From: Planctomycetota bacterium
GTDB lineage: Bacteria > Planctomycetota > Phycisphaerae > UBA1845 > PWPN01
NCBI GenBank assembly: GCA_020346805.1
Contig: CP070790.1
Location: 3,502,329-3,522,717, forward strand
Length of the DNA: 20,389 nt
Reading direction: 5' to 3'
Shown: piece by piece, positions 1-7,265 of the stretch
How positions within the stretch are numbered: the stretch's first letter is position 1
How the letters are laid out: each line of letters opens with the position of its first letter
Notes under the pieces: model-generated
Seen by the model: only the letters and a program-made list of their open reading frames with translations
Told to the model about the DNA's origin: nothing
Database searches by the model: none
Program-made: the position numbers and the translations under genes

Positions 1-157
1 CGCTGAGGGTGTGGAAAAAGTGGTGACCGGCAAAACGGAAAATCTGAACGAAGTATTCAATGCCGTCCGCAAGACGGATATCGCTTTCAGCATGTTGATG
101 GAGATGAGGGGAAAGTTAATGGACGCTTACCGCCAGTTGCAGCAGATGCAAGGTTGA
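1..157 (+). CDS. fliE: FliE, flagellar hook-basal body protein (3' end only)
   Basis: The reading frame enters from the left edge (first full codon at base 2) and ends at TGA 155-157, giving 51 residues. The visible part has the typical FliE C-terminus: an amphipathic helix with NEVFNAVRKTDIAFSMLMEM followed by RGKLMDAYRQLQQMQG, resembling the family pattern of AxxKAxLAFxxMxxVRNKLxEAYxEIMRM. FliE is the small periplasmic adaptor that joins the MS ring and export gate to the proximal rod. It normally sits directly before fliF, as it does here; flgB and flgC probably lie upstream outside the window. The call rests on both the sequence and the position. Confidence 0.88.
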   Translation, partial: AEGVEKVVTGKTENLNEVFNAVRKTDIAFSMLMEMRGKLMDAYRQLQQMQG

Positions 158-184
158 TGGCGGTAAGGATGGTTGCTGATAATT

Positions 185-244
185 TTTCCGGATTCTTGGG
201 GGTGTATCAGGTGGATGGATTTGGATGTTCGGTCAATCCGGAAA
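185..244. repeat. Perfect 10-bp inverted repeat between fliE and fliF
   Basis: TTTCCGGATT at 185-194 is the exact reverse complement of AATCCGGAAA at 235-244, with 40 bases between the arms. It lies in the 105-base fliE-fliF gap, and the right arm ends just before the fliF Shine-Dalgarno AAGGAG (248-253). It could be a split operator or an RNA stem. No T-run follows, so it is not a standard terminator. Function is unknown. Confidence 0.4.
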
Positions 245-262
245 CTTAAGGAGTGATCAGGA

Positions 263-2956
263 ATGGAATTCCTTTCAAAGCTTTTGCTGCAGACTCAGAA
301 TCATTTTAGGGGGCTGACAACATCACAGCGTCTGGCCGGTGTTTCATGCCTGGCCTTGATAGCGGTGGCTCTGCTATGGATGGTTCAGTGGGCCGGTTCG
401 CCGGCTATGGTGCCGCTGCTGGATCAGCCCATGACTGTCCAGGAATTAAATCAAATTCAGGAGCGTCTCGACGCCCTGGATGCCGGATACAAACTAGTCG
501 GCCAAACCATGGTAGTGCCCGCCGAAAATCGGGTACGGCTGCAGGCCCAGCTTGCCCAAGCCGGTTTGCTGCCCAAGGATACCAGTATTGGTTTTGACAA
601 GCTGATGCAGGAAAACAATTTCTGGCAAAGCATGGAGGAAAATCGCCGGCTGTGGAATGTGGCCAAAGGCAATGAGTTAGCCAGGGTTATTCGCGAATTC
701 GAAGATGTTCTGAACGCCAAAGTATTCATTGATAAAAACGATCGACGTACTATTGGACCATCGTTGGTAACTCCCAAAGCCAGCGTTTTTGTAAAATTGC
801 GGCCGGGGCATGAATTGGATCGCAGACGTGTTTTTGCATTGGCCAACCTGGTTAGTGGGGCAGTGGCCGGCCTCGACATGCACAAAGTAAGCGTGACCGA
901 CGCAACTACCGGGCGGTCCTATATTTTACCGGAGTCGGGTGAGGGGTTGACCTTTGACGATCTGGACATCCGTCAGAAAAAAGAACAGTATTTTGCCAAA
1001 CAAATCAAGGAACAATTGGCCAATATTTCGGGCCTTTTGGTTTCCGTTCATGCCGAACTTACTCAGGATTACATCAAGGAAACGACAGAGATTCATGGCA
1101 AGCCTGCCCTCGTCAACGAAAGAACGGAAACCGTTACCTATGATGAAAACACGCCGACAACCGAATCGGTGATGGCGCCTGCTGCTTCCAAGAACATCGC
1201 TGTGGACGGATCGGCTGGCAAATCGGATAAATCGGTAACCGAAACCATCTTTGATGCCAAGCAAGATACCACCATCACTACCAGAGAAACCCCGCGTTAC
1301 GGCATAAAGAATCTTACCGCTTCGGTTAATGTTCCCAGGAGTTATCTCGCTCACATCTTCAAGGTCAATAATGGCGATAAGGAACCGAACGATACTGACC
1401 TTGAAACCCTCAGCGTCGGTGAATTGGAAAAAATCAAACGGCAGGTCATGGGGACGCTGGCCATTACCGACGGAGAAGACTGGAGGGTGAAAGTGGATTG
1501 GTTCCACGATGCCGTCAATGTGGTCTCCATGAACGAGCCCCCCGACGACGTGGCCCGCGGTGATAATAACGTAGTAAGCCTGTTACGTAACTACGGCGGT
1601 TTGGTGGGATTAGGGGCATTGGCGGTAATAGGATTACTGATGATGCTGATGTTGGTTCGCAAGGTCGGCCAAACACCGCCCCTGGCGGGTAATGGAAACA
1701 ACAGAGTTCAAGATCTTGACCGAAACAATATGGCCAATCCGCCCGTCGATGAGGCATGTCCGTCGGAAGAACTGCTGGTGGGAAAGGAAGTCAACGAGCA
1801 GGCCATATATATGCAGCAAGTGGTCCGCCAGGTTGTAGAGTTGATCGAACAAGACCCGGATCGAGCGGTGAGCATTTTAAAGTGTTGGATTGATACGGAT
1901 AATCATAACTTTGTCGATAAAGAAAAATCACAAGGGTTCATCGATGAAGGCCAACCGGAATATGTCGGTCTGTCCAAGGTGGCGGTGTTTATGCTCTCGG
2001 TCGGTCCCGAGGCCGCCGCTCAGATTATGCAGGGCATGGATCGGAATATCGTCGAGGATCTGACCCGCAAGATTGCATCCCTGAAAACGGTGCCCGTCGG
2101 GAAAAGGGAGCTGATCGTTGAGGAGTTCTACAACACCGCTCTAACCGGCAGTTATGCCGCTAATGGGGGGCTGGATTACGCCCAGTCGGTAATTGAAAAG
2201 GCCATGCCCAAGGACGAAGCCAAACGCGTCATAGAGGATCTCGAGCACCAGGTACAGCAACAGCCTTTCAGCTTTCTGCAAGAAACGGATACCGAAAACC
2301 TGCTTACTTTTATTCATGAAGAACATCCCCAAACCATTGCTTTAATTGTCGCTCACCTGCCTGCCGGCAAGGCCGGTGAAATTCTCGCCGGTTTACCGCA
2401 GGACAAGCAGGTCGATGTGGTTACCCGTGTTTCCCATATGGAACAGACCCACCCCGAGGTGATCCAGGAAGTTGAAAAAGGGCTTCAGCAGCGTTTGGCC
2501 GGTGTTATAAACCAGAAGTTTTACAAGGTTGACGGTGTGGAAGCGGTGGCTGAGATACTCAGTCGGGTCGATCGGGCCACGGAGAAAAATGTCCTCGAAT
2601 CGCTAGAAACCCAGAATCCCGATCTGGTCGAGAAAGTTCGCCGCCTGATGTTCGACTTTGAAGACATTCTGTTGATCAGCGACAAGGGCATTCAGGCCTT
2701 ACTCAAGGAAATCGAACACGAGGAATTGGCTATGGCGTTAAAGGCGGCCAGCGACCAGGTGAAAGAAAAGATTTTCAACAATATGTCGCAGCGGGCTTCG
2801 ACCCTGATCAAGGAAGACATGGAATACATGGGTCCGGTTCGCCTCAGTCGCGTGGAGGTAGCCCAGCAGCAGATTATCGATGTGGTGCGTCGTCTTGAGG
2901 ACGTCGGCGAGCTGATTATTGAGGGCCGAGGTACCGCCGCCGACGTGGTTGTTTGA
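263..2956 (+). CDS. fliF-fliG: FliF-FliG fusion: MS-ring protein joined to rotor/switch protein
   Basis: One uninterrupted 897-residue chain holds a complete FliF and a complete FliG. FliF part: membrane helix at about 24-44, periplasmic ring-building region about 45-440, second membrane helix about 446-468, and the FliG-binding tail ending in IEQDPDRAVSILKCWI at 528-543. After a linker of about 20 residues without Met, FliG begins near 567 (YVGLSKVAVFMLSVGPEAAA). It carries the EHPQ motif at 687-690 and the torque helix residues K827, R844, E851, D852 and R860. These align with E. coli K264, R281, D288, D289 and R297, with the same spacing. The length matches about 540 for FliF plus 330 for FliG. 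The start ATG has AAGGAG at 248-253. FliF forms the ring around the export gate and FliG transmits torque from the stator. Domain assignment is near certain. Whether the chain stays whole in the cell is not known; an internal ATG at 1991 preceded by AAGGTGG could give some free FliG lacking the first few residues. Confidence 0.95.
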   Translation: MEFLSKLLLQTQNHFRGLTTSQRLAGVSCLALIAVALLWMVQWAGSPAMVPLLDQPMTVQELNQIQERLDALDAGYKLVGQTMVVPAENRVRLQAQLAQAGLLPKDTSIGFDKLMQENNFWQSMEENRRLWNVAKGNELARVIREFEDVLNAKVFIDKNDRRTIGPSLVTPKASVFVKLRPGHELDRRRVFALANLVSGAVAGLDMHKVSVTDATTGRSYILPESGEGLTFDDLDIRQKKEQYFAKQIKEQLANISGLLVSVHAELTQDYIKETTEIHGKPALVNERTETVTYDENTPTTESVMAPAASKNIAVDGSAGKSDKSVTETIFDAKQDTTITTRETPRYGIKNLTASVNVPRSYLAHIFKVNNGDKEPNDTDLETLSVGELEKIKRQVMGTLAITDGEDWRVKVDWFHDAVNVVSMNEPPDDVARGDNNVVSLLRNYGGLVGLGALAVIGLLMMLMLVRKVGQTPPLAGNGNNRVQDLDRNNMANPPVDEACPSEELLVGKEVNEQAIYMQQVVRQVVELIEQDPDRAVSILKCWIDTDNHNFVDKEKSQGFIDEGQPEYVGLSKVAVFMLSVGPEAAAQIMQGMDRNIVEDLTRKIASLKTVPVGKRELIVEEFYNTALTGSYAANGGLDYAQSVIEKAMPKDEAKRVIEDLEHQVQQQPFSFLQETDTENLLTFIHEEHPQTIALIVAHLPAGKAGEILAGLPQDKQVDVVTRVSHMEQTHPEVIQEVEKGLQQRLAGVINQKFYKVDGVEAVAEILSRVDRATEKNVLESLETQNPDLVEKVRRLMFDFEDILLISDKGIQALLKEIEHEELAMALKAASDQVKEKIFNNMSQRASTLIKEDMEYMGPVRLSRVEVAQQQIIDVVRRLEDVGELIIEGRGTAADVVV

Positions 2957-2981
2957 CGGAAATATTAGCCAGAGGGAATGA

Positions 2982-3683
2982 ATGAGCGGCAAAGCTACAG
3001 TTATAAAGGCAGATCGGGCGGACGCTATAGGAGCTCTGGGACTCCAAGCTTTTAGTTATGAAGATTTGATGGTCGAGGCCCGTCGGATGGTCGCCGCTGC
3101 CAGTAACGAGTCGGTTGCCATAAAACAAGCTGCCAGTCAAGAGGGATACCGTGCCGGCTATGAAGAGGGATTTGCCGAAGGTCAAATAGCTGGCCGAGAC
3201 CGGGCTCTGGCTGAAGCCGCTGAAAAGTTTAAAGAGCAACAAAGTAGTTTGATTGGTACATGCAAGCAGTTGATAGCCGGCATAGATGCCGATCGAAAGG
3301 CCTGGTATGTGTCGGCCCGTCGGGATCTGATCGATCTGGCCATGGCCATTGCCCGGCGCGTGGTGCTGCACGTGGGACAGCGCGAGCGCAATGCGGTGTT
3401 GGCTAATCTAGAAGAAGGTATACAGTTGGCCGGCGCCAGGTCGGAAGTGACCATTATAGTCAATCCTGTCGATGCTGATGCCGCTCGATTGTTTGCGGAC
3501 TCACTTATAGAGGTAAGCCGGCAATGGGAACACGTACGAGTGATTGCCGAACCGGAAGTCTCGCCCGGAGGTTGTCGAATACAGTGGGGTACCGGTGCCG
3601 TCGATGCCACTTTGGAAACGCAGCTCGATCGTATACATGCGGAATTAAACGGTGCGGAGACAGAAATAGACCGGAACGGATAA
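2982..3683 (+). CDS. fliH: FliH, regulator of the flagellar export ATPase
   Basis: This 233-residue protein shows the FliH hallmark, a run of glycines spaced every four residues (G55, G59, G63, G67, G71) inside a long helix, followed by a charged coiled-coil stretch. The C-terminal half (about 105-225) resembles the V/A-ATPase subunit E-like domain, with DLIDLAMAIARRVV and SPGGCRIQWGTGAVDATLE. FliH dimers bind FliI, hold its ATPase activity in check and dock it to the export gate and C-ring. The ATG at 2982 has GAGGG at 2972-2976. The gene lies 25 bases after fliF-fliG and 24 before fliI. Its usual docking partner is FliN, encoded further along this cluster. Confidence 0.93.
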   Translation: MSGKATVIKADRADAIGALGLQAFSYEDLMVEARRMVAAASNESVAIKQAASQEGYRAGYEEGFAEGQIAGRDRALAEAAEKFKEQQSSLIGTCKQLIAGIDADRKAWYVSARRDLIDLAMAIARRVVLHVGQRERNAVLANLEEGIQLAGARSEVTIIVNPVDADAARLFADSLIEVSRQWEHVRVIAEPEVSPGGCRIQWGTGAVDATLETQLDRIHAELNGAETEIDRNG

Positions 3684-3707
3684 ATTCCGAAGTTTATTGA
3701 GGACCGG

Positions 3708-5081
3708 ATGAACTCTTTTGCCCAACAGATCGATCGCGTAAAGCGGGTAACCACACCGGCACTGCTGGGAAGGGTGATCGATGTAACCGGTCTGACGGTG
3801 ATGGTTAGCGGACTGCCTGCCCCGGTGGGGGCCATGTGTAGTATTCGCCTGGCCGATGGAAATAAAGTGGGGGCCCAGGTGGTCGGATTCCGAGACGATC
3901 AGACGGTGTTGATGCCCTTATGTGACACCTTGGGAGTGGCCCGAGGCGATGAAGTCGGCAGCTTACCGGGATTAGCTCGGGTGGGGGTATGCGATGCCCT
4001 GGTGGGGCGGGTGATTGACGGTATGGGCCGGCTTATCGATGGCGGACCGCCGGTTTTCTACGACACATACTATCCCTTGTATTGCAAGGCCCCCAAAGCT
4101 TTAGCCAGACCGCGAATTAAAAAAGCAATAGCCACCGGTATTCGTGTACTTGACGCCATGTTAACCACCGGGCAGGGACAGCGTATGGGTTTATTCTCCG
4201 GTTCGGGCCTGGGCAAAAGCGTATTGTTGGGCATGATTGCCCGCTACACCGAGGCCGATGTTACGGTGCTGGCCCTGATTGGCGAGCGCGGTCGTGAGGT
4301 TAATGAATTCATCGAAAAGGATCTGGGTTCCGAAGGACTTGGCAAAACGGTCCTGGTGGTCAGTACTGCCGATGAATCTCCGGTATTACGGGTTCGTGCC
4401 GGTTTTGTAGCCACGGCGGTGGCGGAGTATTTTCGCGATCGCGGGAAAAACGTGCTTTTGCTAATGGATTCACTGACCCGACTGGCGGTGGCCCAACGAC
4501 AGATCGGTTTGGCTGCGGGTGAACCACCGGCCACCAAAGGTTATACCCCCAGCGCCTTTGCCCTCTTGCCTCGGTTACTGGAACGTGCGGGGCAAACCGA
4601 AAAAGGCAGCGTTACCGGTATTTATAATGTGCTGGTTGAGGCCGACGATCTCAACGATCCTGTTGCCGATACCGTTCGCGCGGTACTTGACGGCCACGTT
4701 TGGCTGTCACGCAAGTTATCCAATCGTGCTCATTATCCGGCGATCAGTGTCACCGAGAGTGTAAGTCGGGTGATGCCCGATATCGTTGACCAACAACACT
4801 TGACCGCTTGGCGCACCGTCTTGCGAGCTATAAGCACCTGGGATGAGATCGAGGATCTGGTCAATATCGGGGCCTATGCCCCGGGTACCAATCCCGTATT
4901 TGATGCCGTTATACAAACCCGACCGGCGGTTTTGTCGTTTCTCCAGCAGGATATAGCAGAGTGTGTGGCCTTTGCCGATGCCGGCGAACAGTTGATTGCC
5001 CTGGCCGATCGGATCAATGAAAAGATCGATCGGCTCACACGGGGTCAGGAGCGAAACAATCCTGATGCATCGGCTGCATGA
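3708..5081 (+). CDS. fliI: FliI, flagellar export-specific ATPase
   Basis: This 457-residue F1-beta-like ATPase has a P-loop SGSGLGKS at 164-171, the GERGREVNEF segment with the catalytic glutamate, a Walker B strand ending at D254 (VLLLMDSLTR), and GEPPATKGYTPSAF, all diagnostic of FliI/YscN. The N-terminal beta-barrel (about 15-90) is divergent, as is usual in the family. FliI hydrolyses ATP at the cytoplasmic face to help unfold and deliver export substrates, working with FliH and FliJ. The ATG at 3708 is preceded by a GAGGA Shine-Dalgarno. The stop TGA ends at 5081, and the fliJ Shine-Dalgarno follows within three bases, so translation of the two is probably coupled. Confidence 0.97.
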   Translation: MNSFAQQIDRVKRVTTPALLGRVIDVTGLTVMVSGLPAPVGAMCSIRLADGNKVGAQVVGFRDDQTVLMPLCDTLGVARGDEVGSLPGLARVGVCDALVGRVIDGMGRLIDGGPPVFYDTYYPLYCKAPKALARPRIKKAIATGIRVLDAMLTTGQGQRMGLFSGSGLGKSVLLGMIARYTEADVTVLALIGERGREVNEFIEKDLGSEGLGKTVLVVSTADESPVLRVRAGFVATAVAEYFRDRGKNVLLLMDSLTRLAVAQRQIGLAAGEPPATKGYTPSAFALLPRLLERAGQTEKGSVTGIYNVLVEADDLNDPVADTVRAVLDGHVWLSRKLSNRAHYPAISVTESVSRVMPDIVDQQHLTAWRTVLRAISTWDEIEDLVNIGAYAPGTNPVFDAVIQTRPAVLSFLQQDIAECVAFADAGEQLIALADRINEKIDRLTRGQERNNPDASAA

Positions 5082-5096
5082 ATGGAGGAAGGTACT

Positions 5097-5573
5097 ATGG
5101 CTGAATTGTTCACTTTTCGTTTTGAGACCATGTTGAAGATCCGCAAGCAGCGCGAAGATCAACAAAAACAGATTGTGTCTGATCGGCTGCGGCAAATCGG
5201 ACAGATCAACGAGCAGATAACCTCGCTCCAACGCCAGATAGAGCAAGAGCTGGAAACCATGCGTGCCGACCAGCATCCCGGAACCATCGATATCCAACAG
5301 GCCATTCGCCACCGCTATTGGCTGTGCCGTTTAAACAAAGGGGTTCTCGAATCGGAGGCCCGGTTGCGATATCACGAGGCGTATTTGGCTCAGGAACGAG
5401 CTCAATTGGTCGAGGCCGCCAAACAGAGACGTATGCTGGAAAGGTTGAAGGAAAGCCAATTTACCAAATATCAGAGACAACAGGTAAAACGCCTGACTGA
5501 GAAGTCCGACGATATGGCCACCGTTCGTTATGTATTAGATCGCGCCTCCGCTTTTGAACCGGTGGCGACGTGA
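5097..5573 (+). CDS. fliJ: FliJ, export ATPase stalk/chaperone-escort protein
   Basis: From ATG 5097 this encodes 158 residues, nearly all charged coiled coil. It opens with FTFRFETMLKIRKQREDQQK, the typical FliJ start (F.FRLE.VLxLRxxxEdxx). FliJ is the gamma-like stalk protein that sits in the FliI hexamer and contacts FlhA. An in-frame ATG at 5082 directly abuts the fliI stop, but GGAGG at 5084-5088 sits ideally upstream of 5097, so the later start is preferred. FliJ proteins diverge strongly and the family is recognised mainly by this N-terminus, the coiled-coil character and position after fliI, all of which agree. Confidence 0.88.
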   Translation: MAELFTFRFETMLKIRKQREDQQKQIVSDRLRQIGQINEQITSLQRQIEQELETMRADQHPGTIDIQQAIRHRYWLCRLNKGVLESEARLRYHEAYLAQERAQLVEAAKQRRMLERLKESQFTKYQRQQVKRLTEKSDDMATVRYVLDRASAFEPVAT

Positions 5574-5616
5574 CCAAGGAAATTGGGCATACGAAATCGG
5601 AAAGTGAGATGATAAC

Positions 5617-6291
5617 GTGTCATTATTAAAAAGAATCTATCATATTATTGTTTTGCTGGCCTTGGTGAATTTTTTCGCCGTCGTTGGACTGATTGGCTAT
5701 CTTACCGCCGTCGGTCGACTTGATACCGAAGGTATGGCTCAAATGGTTTTAATTTTGCGCGGCGAGTTACCTGCAACCCGGCCTGCCCTTTGTCTACTTC
5801 CGAGGCCCGGAGCAACAACCCAACCTTCTGGTACCTATATTTTTGGGAAAAAGACGGCGGACGAGACTCAGTTGCTTGTTCTGGAAAGACGAAAATGCGA
5901 GCTCGAAGATCGCCGAAGACTAAACCAGTCGATTCGTTTTGAAATCGATCGAAAACTCGCCGATTTTCAGAGACAACAAAAAGCGTTCTCCCTGGAGAAA
6001 GAGGATTTTTACGCTCAGATTAGACAGCAGGGATTCGAAAAGACCCTGGAAATGCTCTCTTCAGTTGAGCCGGAGATAGCCAGAGATCTGTTGATGAAAG
6101 GGGAGGAATTCGAGGATATGGACGTGGTTCGGTTATTAATGGCCATGGACGATTTCAGGGCCAAAAAAATTGTCAATACATGTCAATCGCAGGATGAGTT
6201 GGATTGGATCAGGAAAATTTTGGCCCAAATACACAATCTGGAAAAAACTATGCGGGCCGATGGTACGGATCATTTGTCTGCCCCCGGATAG
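5617..6291 (+). CDS. MotE-like flagellar membrane protein (MgtE-N/FliG-middle-like domain)
   Basis: The 224-residue product has a single N-terminal membrane helix at about 10-30, a linker, a charged coiled coil at about 81-135 and a small helical domain at about 139-190 (EMLSSVEPEIARDLLM, EDMDVVRLLMAMDDFRAKKI). That helical domain resembles the MgtE_N/FliG-middle repeat of MotE proteins. MotE-type proteins are encoded next to fliJ in many phyla; in some they form a periplasmic ring or chaperone linked to MotB, with the coiled coil outside the inner membrane. The start is GTG 5617 with only a weak upstream GTGAG. It follows fliJ by 43 bases. The family call is an inference from architecture and position; the exact role in this organism is unknown. 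Confidence 0.72.
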   Translation: MSLLKRIYHIIVLLALVNFFAVVGLIGYLTAVGRLDTEGMAQMVLILRGELPATRPALCLLPRPGATTQPSGTYIFGKKTADETQLLVLERRKCELEDRRRLNQSIRFEIDRKLADFQRQQKAFSLEKEDFYAQIRQQGFEKTLEMLSSVEPEIARDLLMKGEEFEDMDVVRLLMAMDDFRAKKIVNTCQSQDELDWIRKILAQIHNLEKTMRADGTDHLSAPG

Positions 6292-6553
6292 AGTGGAGTG
6301 ATCTTGCTGGGTGCAACAATAAGCAGCGCGTTTTTTCTGAACGATGGAATGTAGTACACGAAGTTATCGGACGTCTTGATGTCTAGCAAGTTTTTCCGTT
6401 TTGCGATGTGATGTATCAAACGATAAGTGAGGCGCTCAACGAATGTCTTCAATAGCCCGATAAATATGTTTGGCCAATGTTGATTTGGGATCTTGGAACA
6501 ACGGGAAAAACCGGTTTATTGCGGGTCAGGGCCGCGGCAAGGAAACAGGAAAA
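6292..6553. other. 262-base gap between motE-like gene and flbD
   Basis: No convincing gene is seen here. Short open stretches read as shadow or run-on sequence. The gap is by far the longest inside the otherwise tightly packed fliE-flhG series. It contains a sigma-28-like element at 6436-6463 and the flbD ribosome-binding site at 6539-6544. In other bacteria flgD and flgE often lie at this point. Confidence 0.5.
6436..6463 (+). promoter_or_regulatory. Candidate sigma-28 (FliA) promoter upstream of flbD
   Basis: TCAA at 6436-6439 and CCCGATAA at 6456-6463 are separated by 16 bases. The sigma-28/sigma-D consensus is TAAA, 14-16 bases, then GCCGATAW, so the -10 element matches 7 of 8 and the -35 matches 3 of 4. 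It lies about 90 bases before the preferred flbD start. It has the same spacing as the candidates before fliA and before the small gene at 16781. No experimental support. Confidence 0.4.
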
Positions 6554-6745
6554 TTGATCACTCTAACGCGATTGAATGGAAAACAATTTGTGGTCAATGC
6601 CGAATTGATCCGGACCATCGAGGAGCGCCCGGACACGACCATCGAGATGGTTAACGGTGAAAAAATCATCGTAAAGGAGAAGATGATAGAGGTGGTGAGC
6701 AAGGCCATCGAATATGGCCGAACGGTGCGAACGTTCCGGCCCTGA
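6554..6745 (+). CDS. flbD: FlbD family flagellar protein
   Basis: From TTG 6554 this gives 63 residues, (M)ITLTRLNGKQFVVNAELI followed by a second beta-rich half with VNGEKIIVKEKMIEVVSKAI. This matches the small FlbD family (MIxLTRLNGxxFxLNxDLIexIExxPDTxIxLxNGxkxxVxEs). An in-frame TTG at 6470 would add 28 residues with no family counterpart. AAGGAA at 6539-6544 supports the TTG at 6554. FlbD proteins of this small type are encoded in flagellar operons of spirochaetes, clostridia and others; their molecular role is poorly defined. This is not the unrelated FlbD response regulator of Caulobacter. Confidence 0.88.
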   Translation: MITLTRLNGKQFVVNAELIRTIEERPDTTIEMVNGEKIIVKEKMIEVVSKAIEYGRTVRTFRP

Positions 6746-6779
6746 GGGCGAGTTTTAGCGTCATGGAGTAACTGGGAAA

Positions 6780-7193
6780 ATGTCAGAAGAACAGAATGTC
6801 GGCAACATGGATCACGATAATACAAGTGCTTCGGCTTTCAAGGCGCCTGCGGTTGAAAATACTGAGAGTAATGAAGCAAAATTTCCGGATATCCCTGTGT
6901 TAGACACCCAGGCCGCCGTCGCCTCCGACGCCGGTAAGGTCATTGAGCTGCTTCGTGATGTCGAGTTGGATGTCAAGATCGAACTTGGCAGAGCGCGGAT
7001 GCTCATCGACGATGTGCTCAAGTTGTGTGAAGGATCGGTGGTCGAACTGGACAAACTCGCCGGCGATCCCGTCGATATCCTGGTGAACAACAAATTGGTG
7101 GCTCGCGGCGAGGTTATAGTACTTAACGACAATTTCTGCGTGCGTATCAACGACATTGTTTCGCGTGAGTTCGATCGAGAGGAGAAACATTAA
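6780..7193 (+). CDS. fliN: FliN, C-ring switch protein
   Basis: This 137-residue protein has an acidic, apparently disordered N-terminus (about 1-53) followed by a complete SpoA/FliMN_C domain at about 56-129: LLRDVELDVKIELGRARM, then LDKLAGDPVDILVNNKLVA and RGEVIVLNDNFCVRINDIV. FliN forms the lower C-ring and docks FliH-FliI. The N-terminus lacks the LSQxEIDALL CheY-binding peptide of FliM, so this is FliN rather than a FliM or a FliM-FliN hybrid. No fliM is found in the window, although fliM commonly precedes fliN. The ATG at 6780 lies 34 bases after flbD. Confidence 0.93.
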   Translation: MSEEQNVGNMDHDNTSASAFKAPAVENTESNEAKFPDIPVLDTQAAVASDAGKVIELLRDVELDVKIELGRARMLIDDVLKLCEGSVVELDKLAGDPVDILVNNKLVARGEVIVLNDNFCVRINDIVSREFDREEKH

Positions 7194-7194
7194 G

Positions 7195-7210
7195 CCGGTT
7201 GATTAACCGG
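7195..7210 (+). other. Small perfect hairpin just after the fliN stop
   Basis: CCGGTT (7195-7200), a GATT loop and AACCGG (7205-7210) form a 6-bp stem starting two bases after the fliN stop codon. No T-run follows, so a Rho-independent terminator is unlikely. It might stabilise or mark the fliN-fliO mRNA junction. Low confidence. Confidence 0.3.
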
Positions 7211-7265
7211 TACCAGTAAATAATTATTCTACCCTGTTGGGGCGGGTTTATGCAGGATGCACCTT

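Noticed and set aside
175..182. GCTGATAA before fliF as a sigma-28 -10 element
   Set aside because: It matches 7 of 8, but no TAAA-like -35 is found 14-16 bases upstream.
926..1507. Minus-strand open frame of 193 codons inside fliF
   Set aside because: It lies wholly opposite the strongly supported FliF part, has no recognisable domain and no ribosome site; a shadow frame.
1881..1993. Possibility that fliF-fliG is two genes merged by a sequencing frameshift
   Set aside because: The frame is continuous from the FliF tail to FliG without a break in codon phase, and the linker has no ATG or ribosome site of a normal fliG start. The first plausible internal start, ATG 1991, would cut into the FliG N-domain.
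3182..3835. Minus-strand open frame of 217 codons across fliH and fliI
   Set aside because: Composition is Ser/Thr/Arg-rich low-complexity typical of reverse-strand shadows, and it spans two well-supported genes.
4716..5312. Minus-strand open frame of 198 codons across the fliI-fliJ junction
   Set aside because: It overlaps the conserved FliI C-terminus and FliJ start, with no family resemblance.
6204..6386. Plus-strand 60-codon frame running from the motE-like gene into the gap
   Set aside because: Mostly overlaps the motE-like 3' end out of frame, no ribosome site, no recognisable sequence; not called as a gene.
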